Positions 1 to 7,253 of a stretch of 25,460 nucleotides of DNA are shown in pieces. Numbering within the stretch: position 1 is the first letter of the stretch; each line of letters opens with the position of its first letter. The notes below the pieces were generated by a model. It searched no databases and was not told the origin of the DNA. It worked only from the letters and a program-made list of their open reading frames with translations. Position numbers and translations under genes: made by a program. Source of the DNA: JBQLZQ01 sp052168355 (GTDB taxonomy: Bacteria; Pseudomonadota; Alphaproteobacteria; DSM-16000; Inquilinaceae); the NCBI GenBank assembly GCA_052168355.1, contig JBQLZQ010000019.1, forward strand, positions 1 through 25,460. The letters run 5' to 3'.

Positions 1-73
1 GCCTCGCACCACTCCATCCACGCCGCGTCTCGACGATTCTCGGACGGGCTCCTAGCGGCCGCCACCGTCACGT
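1..73. other. window edge, no supported gene
   Basis: This short stretch lies downstream of the purD stop. I see no open frame with a recognisable start or protein signature, no tRNA-like 3' end and no hairpin followed by a T-run. It contains the 8-bp palindrome GCGGCCGC near 55-62, which is unremarkable at this GC content. A neighbouring gene may begin or end outside the window. Confidence 0.5.
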
Positions 74-1336
74 TCAGGCGCTCCGTCCGATATCCCGCCG
101 GCAAAACCCGTTGTTCCACCGTATAAGGTCGACCGCGCGGTAGGCGGTGTCGCGGGCGGCAGCGATGCTGGGCCCCGTGGCCGTGACGCCCAGGACCCGG
201 CCGCCGGCCGCGACGGTGCGGCCCCCGTCGGCGCGAGTGGCGGCGTGAAAGATCTCGACGCCCTCCAGCGACGCGGCGTCCGTCAGGCCTTCGATCTCAC
301 CGCCTGTGTCATAGGCGTCCGGATAGCCCCGCGCGGCCATAACGATGCACACTGCCGCCATGTCGTGCCAGCGCAGATCGAACCCGGCCAGTTCGCCGTC
401 TCTGGCCGCCAGAAGGGCGGGCAGCAGGTCGGATTTTAGCCGGCGCACGAGAACCTGGCATTCCGGGTCGCCGAAACGGACATTGTATTCGATCAGTTTC
501 GGCCCGTCCCCGGTCAGCATCAGGCCGGCGAACAGCACGCCCCTGAAGGGCGTTCCCGCCGCCGCCATCGCCGCCACCGTGGGCGACACGATCTCGGCCA
601 GGATCCGTTTCTCCATGGCCGCGTCCACCAGGGGCGATGGGGAGAACGCGCCCATGCCGCCAGTGTTCGGTCCCCGGTCGCCATCATAGGCGCGCTTATG
701 ATCTTGCGCGCTGGCCAGTGGCAGGACATCGGTCCCGTCGACCAGGGCAAAGAAACTGGCCTCCGTCCCGGTCAGGTACTCCTCGATCACCAAGGTCGAC
801 CCGGCGTCCCCGTAGCGGCCGCCGGTCAGCATGGCATCGATGGCGGCGTTCGCTTGGGCCACCGTTTCCGCCACCACGACCCCCTTGCCGGCCGCCAGCC
901 CGTCGGCCTTGACCACGATGGGCGCCTCCCGCTCGGCGACATAGGTCTTGGCGGAGACGGCGTCTGTGAACCGGCGATAGGCGGCGGTTGGGATGCCGTG
1001 CCGGGCGCACAGATCCTTGACGAACCCTTTCGATCCTTCCAGGACGGCGGCTGCCGCGTTGGGGCCGAACGCCTTGATGCCCGCCGCCTCCAACCGGTCG
1101 ACCAGGCCGGCGACCAGCGGCGCCTCTGGCCCGACGACCACGAAGTCCACCCTGTTGTCGCGGGCAAAGGCGATCAGCCCGTCGGAGTTATCGGCGGCGA
1201 TGGCCACGCAGGTCGCGTCGGCGGCGATGCCCGCATTGCCTGGCGCGCAATAGAGCCGATCGCACAGGGGCGAGGCGGCGATGGCCCAGCACAGCGCGTG
1301 TTCGCGTCCCCCCGATCCGACCACCAGCACGTTCAT
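74..1336 (-). CDS. purD: phosphoribosylamine--glycine ligase (GARS)
   Basis: PurD catalyses the ATP-dependent joining of glycine to 5-phosphoribosylamine, the second step of de novo purine synthesis, in the cytoplasm. The 420-residue product has the usual length and the full set of family signatures: the N-terminal GGREHAL (residues 9-15), the ATP-grasp segment VKADGLAAGKG (142-152), the QDHKRAYDGD and NTGGMGAF stretches (211-231), and YNVRFGDPE (284-292). The C-terminus GFCRRDIG (410-417) is also typical. The frame stays open 78 codons upstream, but the ATG at 1336 is chosen because it starts the conserved MNVLVVGSGG strand. The longer N-terminus is low-complexity and overlaps xseA on the other strand. 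The gene diverges from xseA across 76 bp. Confidence 0.97.
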   Translation of the reverse strand: MNVLVVGSGGREHALCWAIAASPLCDRLYCAPGNAGIAADATCVAIAADNSDGLIAFARDNRVDFVVVGPEAPLVAGLVDRLEAAGIKAFGPNAAAAVLEGSKGFVKDLCARHGIPTAAYRRFTDAVSAKTYVAEREAPIVVKADGLAAGKGVVVAETVAQANAAIDAMLTGGRYGDAGSTLVIEEYLTGTEASFFALVDGTDVLPLASAQDHKRAYDGDRGPNTGGMGAFSPSPLVDAAMEKRILAEIVSPTVAAMAAAGTPFRGVLFAGLMLTGDGPKLIEYNVRFGDPECQVLVRRLKSDLLPALLAARDGELAGFDLRWHDMAAVCIVMAARGYPDAYDTGGEIEGLTDAASLEGVEIFHAATRADGGRTVAAGGRVLGVTATGPSIAAARDTAYRAVDLIRWNNGFCRRDIGRSA

Positions 1337-1373
1337 CGTCCGCCTCCGTCTGCCGTTCTCCGGCCGCCAAGTC

Positions 1374-1401
1374 TTGCCCGCCGGGGCCGGGGTTGTATCA
1401 T
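1374..1401 (+). promoter_or_regulatory. candidate xseA promoter
   Basis: TTGCCC (1374-1379) and TATCAT (1396-1401) are separated by 16 bp. The second hexamer differs from the consensus -10 at one position; the first matches the -35 at four of six. A start site seven bases after the -10 would fall near 1408, only about 5 bases before the xseA ATG. No Shine-Dalgarno sequence is visible there, so the transcript could be nearly leaderless. This is pattern matching only. Confidence 0.3.
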
Positions 1402-1412
1402 GGCCCCGCATC

Positions 1413-3005
1413 ATGAGCCAAAATTCCACCGCGCCGCCCGAGGCCGGTCCCGCCGGGCCCGGATCCAACCTGCCCGAATACACGGTCAGCGAACTGTCCG
1501 CGTCGTTGAAGCGAACGGTCGAGGACGCGTTCGGGCTGGTGCGTGTGCGGGGAGAGATTTCGCGGCCCAAGATTCCAGGCTCCGGCCATCTCTACCTCAC
1601 CCTCAAGGACGACCGCGCGGTGCTGGAGGCGGTGTGCTGGCGCGGCACGGTGGCGCGCCTGTCCGTTCGGCCGGAAGAGGGCATGGAGGTGGTCTGCGTC
1701 GGCCGCCTGACCACCTACCCCGGCCGGTCCCAGTACCAGCTTATCATCGAGCGCATGGAACTGGCGGGCGAAGGCGCGCTGCTCAAGCTGCTGGAGGACC
1801 GCCGCCGGCGCCTCGACGCCGAGGGGCTGTTTGATCCCGCGCGCAAGAAACCGCTGCCCTTCCTGCCGGAGGTGATCGGCGTGATCACCTCGCCCACCGG
1901 GGCGGTCATCCGCGATATCCTGCACCGGCTCGACGACCGTTTTCCGCGGCATGTGCTGCTGTGGCCCGTCCCGGTCCAAGGCGAGACGGCACCGGCCCTG
2001 ATCGCCGAGGCGATCGCCGGGTTCAACGCGCTGCAGCCGGACGGTCCGGTGCCGCGACCCGACCTGCTGATCGTCGCCCGCGGCGGCGGCAGCCTGGAAG
2101 ACCTCATGGCCTTCAACGAAGAGGTGGTGGTGCGGGCCGCGGCGGCCAGCGCCATCCCGCTGATCGCCGCCGTCGGGCACGAGACGGATGTCACCCTGAT
2201 TGACCACGCCGCCGACCGCCGCGCGCCGACGCCGACGGCCGCCGCGGAGATGGCGGTGCCGGTCCGGGCCGATCTGCTGGCCGACATTCTGGACCGGGAA
2301 CGCCGCCTGGTGCGGTGCATGGGACGGGCCGTGGCCGACCGGCAGACGCGGCTGGACGGCCTGGGCCGGGGGCTGGGCGATCCGCGACGCCTTTTGGAAG
2401 GCGCCATGCAGCGGCTCGACGACCGGGCCGAGAGACTGGGCCGGTCCCTGCCGGTTCTCATCGACCGGCGACGGGCGCGGCTGGGGGAAGCGGCCGCGCT
2501 GCTGCGTCATCCCCGCCAGCGCCTGACCGATACCGAGCGCCATTTCGGCCAGCTTGGCGAGCGGCTGGGACGCTCGGGACCGCAGGCGGTTTCCAGGGCG
2601 AATCAGCGCTTTGGCCCGGTGGCGGCCCGGCTGGACGCCGCGCCCCTGCGGCGCCGGCTCGACGACGGCGAACGGTTGCTGAACGATCGGGCGGCACGCT
2701 TGCCGGCGACGATGGCCCGGAGGCTGGAGGCGATCGCGACTCGACTGGACAGCATGGGACAGCTTCTCGAAAGCTATTCCTACCATAAGGTGCTCGAACG
2801 GGGATACGCGGTGGTCCGGACCGGATCGGGCCAGGCGGTCGACCGCGCGGCCGCGCTCCAGGAGGGCATGGCGGTGACGCTGGAGTTTCATGACGGTCAG
2901 GCCCCGGCGGTCATCGGCGACACCGCACCGACGACCGGGGGGCGTCCGCGTCCCACGCCCAAGACAAAGCCCCCGCCGTCCACCAGTCAGGGAAAGCTTC
3001 TTTAA
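1413..3005 (+). CDS. xseA: exodeoxyribonuclease VII large subunit
   Basis: XseA is the catalytic subunit of exonuclease VII, which degrades single-stranded DNA to oligonucleotides from either end during repair. The 530-residue protein begins with an OB-fold nucleic-acid-binding domain (about residues 22-115, with YTVSELSASLK and GHLYLTLKD). The catalytic core follows, with GVITSPTGAVIRDIL (156-170), ARGGGSLEDL (222-231) and the GHETD motif (255-259) followed by the DHAADRRAPTPTAAAE stretch. Residues about 290-450 are Arg/Leu-rich and coiled-coil-like. The conserved YHKVLERGYAVV comes near 456, and a proline-rich tail ends the protein. It is about 75 residues longer than the E. coli enzyme, mostly in the helical region and tail. 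The ATG at 1413 sits just before the OB fold. The small-subunit gene xseB is not in this window. The stop overlaps that of the convergent acyltransferase gene by 4 bp. Confidence 0.95.
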   Translation: MSQNSTAPPEAGPAGPGSNLPEYTVSELSASLKRTVEDAFGLVRVRGEISRPKIPGSGHLYLTLKDDRAVLEAVCWRGTVARLSVRPEEGMEVVCVGRLTTYPGRSQYQLIIERMELAGEGALLKLLEDRRRRLDAEGLFDPARKKPLPFLPEVIGVITSPTGAVIRDILHRLDDRFPRHVLLWPVPVQGETAPALIAEAIAGFNALQPDGPVPRPDLLIVARGGGSLEDLMAFNEEVVVRAAAASAIPLIAAVGHETDVTLIDHAADRRAPTPTAAAEMAVPVRADLLADILDRERRLVRCMGRAVADRQTRLDGLGRGLGDPRRLLEGAMQRLDDRAERLGRSLPVLIDRRRARLGEAAALLRHPRQRLTDTERHFGQLGERLGRSGPQAVSRANQRFGPVAARLDAAPLRRRLDDGERLLNDRAARLPATMARRLEAIATRLDSMGQLLESYSYHKVLERGYAVVRTGSGQAVDRAAALQEGMAVTLEFHDGQAPAVIGDTAPTTGGRPRPTPKTKPPPSTSQGKLL

Positions 3006-3892
3006 CGGCGCGCGCGCCAGCGGCGGTGCATCCACAGCCATTGGTCGGGACGGTCGCGGATCCAGCGCTCCAGAAGGGCGTTCATCGCCGTTGTGATGGC
3101 GATCATGTCGGCCTGATCGTCGCCGGTGTGCGGGATCTTCAGGGGCGGGCGCACGGTCATCCGGAAATAGGCGCCGCCCAGGCGTTCCAGCCGGATCGGC
3201 AGGATCGCGCAGCCTTGACGCAGGGCCATCTGGGCCGGGGCTTTGACGGTGCGCGCCGGCTGGCCGAAGAACGGGACGTCCAGCCCTTGCGTAAAATGCT
3301 GATCGACCAGCAGGGCCAGCGGCTCGCCCCGGCGCACGGCGTCGAAGGCCCGGCGCGTGCCGCGCAGGCTCTTGGCCACCAGATTGCCGCCGGCCGCGCC
3401 GCGGTAGCGTGCCAGCATCGCATCGACCAGCGGGTTGTTGGGCGGCCGGTACAGAACGGTGATGGTCACGCCGCGCTGGGCCGCGACCAGCGGCATCACC
3501 TCGAAATTGGCGAGGTGCCCCGACGCCAGGATGATCGGCGTGCCGGCCGCCTCGACCTCGCGGAAGGTCTGCTCGCCGAACAGCTCGACCCGGCCGGACG
3601 CGGGATCGGTGATCTCCGGCAGGTGCGGATATTCGGCAAAGGTCCGGCCGAGATTGTCCCACATGCCCGCCAGGATGATCCGCCGGCGCCGCTCCGGCAG
3701 GTCGGGCAGCGCCAGCCGCAGATGCCGTTCGGCCAGCCGGTGTCCCTTCAGCCGCGGCCCCACCGCGCGCCCCAGCCATCCGCCCAAGGTCGACGCGGTA
3801 TCGACCGGCAGGGCCGCGAACAGCGCGAACAGGACGCGCACCAGGATGGCTTGCAGCCGGAAGGCAAGACTGATCGGGACGCCGGCCGTCAT
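3002..3892 (-). CDS. lipid A late acyltransferase (LpxL/HtrB family)
   Basis: This 296-residue protein belongs to the family that adds secondary acyl chains to Kdo2-lipid IVA at the inner membrane, using acyl-ACP. The N-terminus has a hydrophobic helix (about residues 8-30). The HX4E catalytic motif is present as H126-LANF-E131, followed by the VLYRPPNNP segment (146-154) and VDQHF (196-200). The family's terminal DQWLWMHRRW is at 283-292. It is the last gene of a three-gene minus-strand operon and its ATG overlaps the lpxK stop by 4 bp. The family members LpxL, LpxM and LpxP, and acyltransferases with other lipid targets, cannot be separated by eye, so no symbol is given. The context with waaA and lpxK supports a lipid A role. 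Confidence 0.9.
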   Translation of the reverse strand: MTAGVPISLAFRLQAILVRVLFALFAALPVDTASTLGGWLGRAVGPRLKGHRLAERHLRLALPDLPERRRRIILAGMWDNLGRTFAEYPHLPEITDPASGRVELFGEQTFREVEAAGTPIILASGHLANFEVMPLVAAQRGVTITVLYRPPNNPLVDAMLARYRGAAGGNLVAKSLRGTRRAFDAVRRGEPLALLVDQHFTQGLDVPFFGQPARTVKAPAQMALRQGCAILPIRLERLGGAYFRMTVRPPLKIPHTGDDQADMIAITTAMNALLERWIRDRPDQWLWMHRRWRARR

Positions 3893-4866
3893 GATGCGGG
3901 GATCCCGGCCAGCAGCGCGTCCACGGCCGCGGGGTCGGACCAGACCACATGGATACCGATCGTCTCGGTTATGCCCCGCGCTTCCACGGGCAATCTGACA
4001 TGGTCCTTCTCCGTGGTCACAAGGCGGGCGCCGGAAGCGGCGGCCAGATCGGCCATCTGCATCAGTTCATCCGGGTCGAACCGGTGGTGATCGGGAAAGG
4101 CGAAGCGGGCGACCAGTCGTGCCCCGATCCCCTCCAGGGTGGCAAAAAACTTGGCCGGCCGGGCGATGCCGGCAAAGGCGACCACCGGCTTGCCCTTCAG
4201 CCGCGCGGCATCGTCATCGGGCTCCAGCCGCGCCTGGAGGATTGGCCGCCCCGCGGCCGCGGCGCCATCGGCCAAGCCATGACGGTCGGTCCCCATCACG
4301 ATCACCGCGTCGGCCCGGGCCAGGGCAACGGCCGGCGGTTCCCGTAACGGGCCGGCGGGGATCAGCCTGCCATTGCCAAAGCCGGTTTCGCCATCGACGA
4401 CCAGCAGCGCCAGGTCCTTGTGCAGCCTGGGGTTCTGCAGCCCGTCATCAAGAATGATCATGCCGGCTCCCGCCGCGGCGGCGGCACGCGCGCCGGCCAG
4501 CCTGTCGCGCGCCACCCAGGTTGGCGCGCTGCGGGCCAGCAGCAGCGGTTCGTCGCCCACGTCGCGGGCGCTATGGGTGTCCGGGTCGACCCGCACCGGG
4601 CCGCGCAACCGTCCGCCATAGCCGCGGCTCAACAGGTGCGGCCGTCGGCCGCCGACCGCGCAGGTCTCGGCCAGCGCGAGAACCACCGGGGTCTTACCGG
4701 CACCGCCCGCGACGACATTGCCGACACAGATGATTGGAACCGGGGCGCTTGCCGGTCGGGACGTGCGTCGGCGCAACGTGCCGCCCAGTCCCCACAGGGC
4801 GGCCGCCGGGGACAGCAGGGCGGCGGCGGAGCCGGGTTGCCGATACCAGAAGCGGGGCGTCTTCAC
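3889..4866 (-). CDS. lpxK: tetraacyldisaccharide 4'-kinase
   Basis: LpxK phosphorylates the 4'-position of the tetraacyldisaccharide to give lipid IVA, on the cytoplasmic face of the inner membrane. The 325-residue product starts with MKTPRFWYR, typical of alphaproteobacterial LpxK, then a short hydrophobic N-terminal helix. The P-loop VGNVVAGGAGKTP (48-60) shows the GGAGKTP form characteristic of LpxK. Further family signatures are LLSRGYGGR, VGDEPLLLA, DDGLQN and the C-terminal FPDHHRFDPDEL and LVTTEKDHVRLP stretches. The gene overlaps waaA upstream and the acyltransferase downstream by 4 bp each (ATGA), so translational coupling is likely. Confidence 0.96.
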   Translation of the reverse strand: MKTPRFWYRQPGSAAALLSPAAALWGLGGTLRRRTSRPASAPVPIICVGNVVAGGAGKTPVVLALAETCAVGGRRPHLLSRGYGGRLRGPVRVDPDTHSARDVGDEPLLLARSAPTWVARDRLAGARAAAAAGAGMIILDDGLQNPRLHKDLALLVVDGETGFGNGRLIPAGPLREPPAVALARADAVIVMGTDRHGLADGAAAAGRPILQARLEPDDDAARLKGKPVVAFAGIARPAKFFATLEGIGARLVARFAFPDHHRFDPDELMQMADLAAASGARLVTTEKDHVRLPVEARGITETIGIHVVWSDPAAVDALLAGIPAS

Positions 4867-6161
4867 GGCGGTTCAGCAGCCGCCGGGGCCGGGCCGCACG
4901 CGCCGGCCACCAGCGGCGCCAAGGCGGCCAGAACGGTGTCGGCCACGCCGCGGTGCCGTGCCGCCAGCGCCAGGGCGGCATCCGTCTGATGGCGCCGCGC
5001 CTCGGGGTCGCGCAGCAGCCGGTCCAACCCGGCCGCCAGGGAGGCGCCATCGGTCACTCGCACGCTGGCGCCGTGAACCTCCAGGGCTTCGGCGATTTCC
5101 GCGAAGTTGTTCATGTGAGGACCATACAGGATCGCAGAGCCGAGTTGGGCGGCCTCGATGGGGTTGTGGCCGCCGTGGGCGACCAGGGACCCGCCAATAA
5201 AGGTGATTGGCGCCAGGCGCAGCAGCAGCCCCATGTCGCCGATGGTGTCGGCCAGATAGATCGCCGTCGTTTTCCCGGGGGTCTGGTGGCGGGACCGCCG
5301 GGCAACCGTCAGACCGCGTTCGTCCGCAAGTGCTACCACCGCGTCGCCACGGGCGGGATGGCGCGGGGCCAGGATCGTCAGCAGGTCGGGCAGGTGTGCG
5401 GTCAGGCGTTTGTGGGCGTCCAGGCAAGGGCCGTCCTCGCCCTCATGGGTGCTGGCGGCCAGCCACACCGGCCGATCTCCCAAAGCGTCGCGCAACGCGG
5501 CCAGCGCATCGGCGTCGGCGGCCGGCGGATCGGTCGAGAATTTGAGGTTGCCCGCCGGGCCGACCGACGGCGCGCCAAGCGCCCGGAACCGTTGGCCCTG
5601 CGCCTCGTCCCACGGCAGGATCAGGCGGAACGCGTCCAGAAGGGTGGCGATGGTGCGCGGCACGCGGCGCCATTGGGCGAAGGACCGGACCGACATGCGC
5701 GCGTTGACCATGGCCGCGGGGATGCCGCGCTCGCGGATCTCGGTCACCAGGTTCGGCCACAGCTCCGATTCGACCCACAGCACGAGGTCGGGCCGCCAGT
5801 GGTCCAGAAAGCGCCGCACATAGACCACGCGGTCCAACGGCACATACTGGTGCCACGCGCGGTCCGGGAGCCGTTCGGCCATCAGCCGGGCGGACGTGAC
5901 GGTGCCGGTGGTCAGCAGAACGTGCAGGTCTGCCCGTCGTGCCAGCAAGCCGTCGATCAGCACCCGCACCGACAGCGCCTCGCCGACGCTGGCCGCATGG
6001 ATCCACACCAGCGCGCCGTCCGGCCGGGGACGGCCGGCATACCCCAGACGTTCCCGGCGGCGCGACGGATCTTCCTTGCCGGCCTTTTGGCGGCGGGCCA
6101 GAAGCCAGGGCACGGCAGGCCCGGCCAGGTCGGTCAGGCCGCGATACAGGGCGTAGAGCAT
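4863..6161 (-). CDS. waaA: 3-deoxy-D-manno-octulosonic acid transferase
   Basis: WaaA (KdtA) transfers Kdo from CMP-Kdo to lipid IVA at the inner membrane. The 432-residue protein has the N-terminal membrane-associated helix (MLYALYRGLTDLAGP), the RERLG element (36-40), and HAASVGEA (55-62), whose Glu61 is at the position of the family's catalytic base. The GT-B C-terminal half carries FIGGSLVAHGGHNPIEAA and ILYGPHMNNF, the CMP-Kdo binding region. It is the first gene of the waaA-lpxK-acyltransferase operon. The 158-bp spacer upstream (6162-6319) must hold its promoter unless transcription comes through from the phosphoesterase gene. I see no strong promoter or Shine-Dalgarno there. Whether one or two Kdo units are added cannot be read from sequence. 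Confidence 0.96.
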   Translation of the reverse strand: MLYALYRGLTDLAGPAVPWLLARRQKAGKEDPSRRRERLGYAGRPRPDGALVWIHAASVGEALSVRVLIDGLLARRADLHVLLTTGTVTSARLMAERLPDRAWHQYVPLDRVVYVRRFLDHWRPDLVLWVESELWPNLVTEIRERGIPAAMVNARMSVRSFAQWRRVPRTIATLLDAFRLILPWDEAQGQRFRALGAPSVGPAGNLKFSTDPPAADADALAALRDALGDRPVWLAASTHEGEDGPCLDAHKRLTAHLPDLLTILAPRHPARGDAVVALADERGLTVARRSRHQTPGKTTAIYLADTIGDMGLLLRLAPITFIGGSLVAHGGHNPIEAAQLGSAILYGPHMNNFAEIAEALEVHGASVRVTDGASLAAGLDRLLRDPEARRHQTDAALALAARHRGVADTVLAALAPLVAGACGPAPAAAEPP

Positions 6162-6319
6162 GGGCCGGGTCAGCGGCCGGGCCGGGGCCGGCGGGCAAAG
6201 AATCCGTGCATGAAAACCTGGAAGATGGCCGGCGGACGAATGCCGGCAACTTACACGGGGTCGCCCTCCGGCTCAATTCCGCTCGATGGCGTCCGTCGGC
6301 CGCGCCGCTGCGGTCGGGA

Positions 6320-7123
6320 TCAGGCGGCGACGGCCCTTGTCTCCGGCGGCGGCAGCCGTTCCGTTCCCGGGGCCTTGATCCGCCAGTACAGAATTTCCAG
6401 CGCCCCGCTATCGTGCTCGACCAGCGCCGTGCAGCTTTCCACCCAGTCGCCGGTATTGACGTAGGCGACACCGTTCATGTCCTTCATTTCGGCGGTATGG
6501 ATGTGACCGCAGATGACCCCCTCGACACTGCGCCGGCGCGCCTCCTCGGCCAGGGCCGCCTCGTAGCGGCTGATGAATTCTACCGCCTTCTTGGTTCGGT
6601 GCTTCAGGTAGGCCGACAGTGACCAATAGGAAAACCCCATGCGCCGCCGCACGATGTTGAGACCGGTGTTGAGCGACAGCAACAGCACGTACAGCCTGTC
6701 GCCGACATGGGCCAGCCAACCGGCATACTTGACGACGGCATCGAAGCGGTCGCCGTGGATCACCAGGAAGCGCCGGCCGTCGGCGGTCTGGTGAACCGCG
6801 TCGTCGGCGATGGAAATCGTGCCGAAGCGGTTGCCGATGAAGGGCCGCGCGGCCTCGTCGTGGTTGCCGGGCAGATAGACGATGTGGGTCCCCTTGCGCG
6901 CCTTGCGCAGCAGCTTCTGAACGACGTCGTTGTGAAGCTGCGGCCAGAACCACCCCTTCTTCAAACGCCAGCCATCGACGATATCGCCGACCAGGTACAG
7001 GGTGTCGGAGTCCGTGTGCCGCAAAAAGTCCAGCAGGGCTTCGGCGTTGCAGGCCCGCGTGCCCAGATGAATGTCGGAGATCCAGATCGTTCGGTAACGT
7101 CTATGCTTTTCGACATGGCTCAT
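6320..7123 (-). CDS. LpxH-like metallophosphoesterase (COG2908 type)
   Basis: This 267-residue calcineurin-like phosphoesterase has a complete dinuclear metal site: D17-x-H19 (SDIHLG), GDIVDGW (46-52, D47 and D50), GNHDE (86-90), H123 in VIHGDRFD, and GHIH (206-209). Proteins of this kind are often annotated as UDP-2,3-diacylglucosamine diphosphatase by similarity to LpxH. The TLYLVGDIVDGWRLKK and WPQLHNDVVQKLLRKARKG form is a separate, mostly alphaproteobacterial subgroup. Many alphaproteobacteria carry LpxI for that lipid A step, so LpxH activity is not established here. The ATG at 7123 is well supported by GGGAG about 7 bases upstream on the minus strand. It diverges from a lipid kinase gene and lies upstream of waaA, so a phospholipid or glycolipid substrate is a reasonable inference. 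Confidence 0.88.
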   Translation of the reverse strand: MSHVEKHRRYRTIWISDIHLGTRACNAEALLDFLRHTDSDTLYLVGDIVDGWRLKKGWFWPQLHNDVVQKLLRKARKGTHIVYLPGNHDEAARPFIGNRFGTISIADDAVHQTADGRRFLVIHGDRFDAVVKYAGWLAHVGDRLYVLLLSLNTGLNIVRRRMGFSYWSLSAYLKHRTKKAVEFISRYEAALAEEARRRSVEGVICGHIHTAEMKDMNGVAYVNTGDWVESCTALVEHDSGALEILYWRIKAPGTERLPPPETRAVAA

Positions 7124-7253
7124 CTATATCTCCCACATATAGTTGGGACGTTAGAACGGGTATACAAAGCCATGATTATTGACAACAATTGTCTGTGTAT
7201 ATTGCGATGTATGGCGGAATATTTATTGGAACTGAAACGTTGATATAATAATT
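7124..7253. promoter_or_regulatory. AT-rich divergent control region
   Basis: The spacer between the phosphoesterase and lipid kinase genes has 45 G/C in 130 bases (about 35%), against roughly two thirds in the surrounding genes. A perfect TATAAT lies at 7244-7249, facing the lipid kinase, but no good -35 is seen at normal distance. TTGACA is at 7179-7184 without a good -10. For the minus strand, TTGTCA (7180-7185) and TATACC (7159-7164) are 15 bp apart. A short dyad, GACAA-CAA-TTGTC, occupies 7181-7193 and overlaps both candidate -35 elements. It may be an operator. These are visual matches only. Confidence 0.55.

Noticed and set aside
1398..3950. Very long open frame (850 codons) on the minus strand across xseA and the acyltransferase gene
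   Set aside because: Its product is Arg/Gly/Ala/Pro-rich and shows no family motif. It is antisense to a clear xseA and out of frame with the acyltransferase. Long shadow frames are expected at this GC content.
6172..6213. Short minus-strand frame (MHGFFARRPRPGR) just before waaA as a leader peptide
   Set aside because: There is no clear ribosome site, no run of one regulatory codon, and no attenuator-like hairpin and T-run. A 13-codon frame is easily random.
4734..6464. 576-codon open frame on the plus strand opposite waaA
   Set aside because: It is a shadow of waaA. The minus-strand frame has complete Kdo-transferase motifs, while this one has none.
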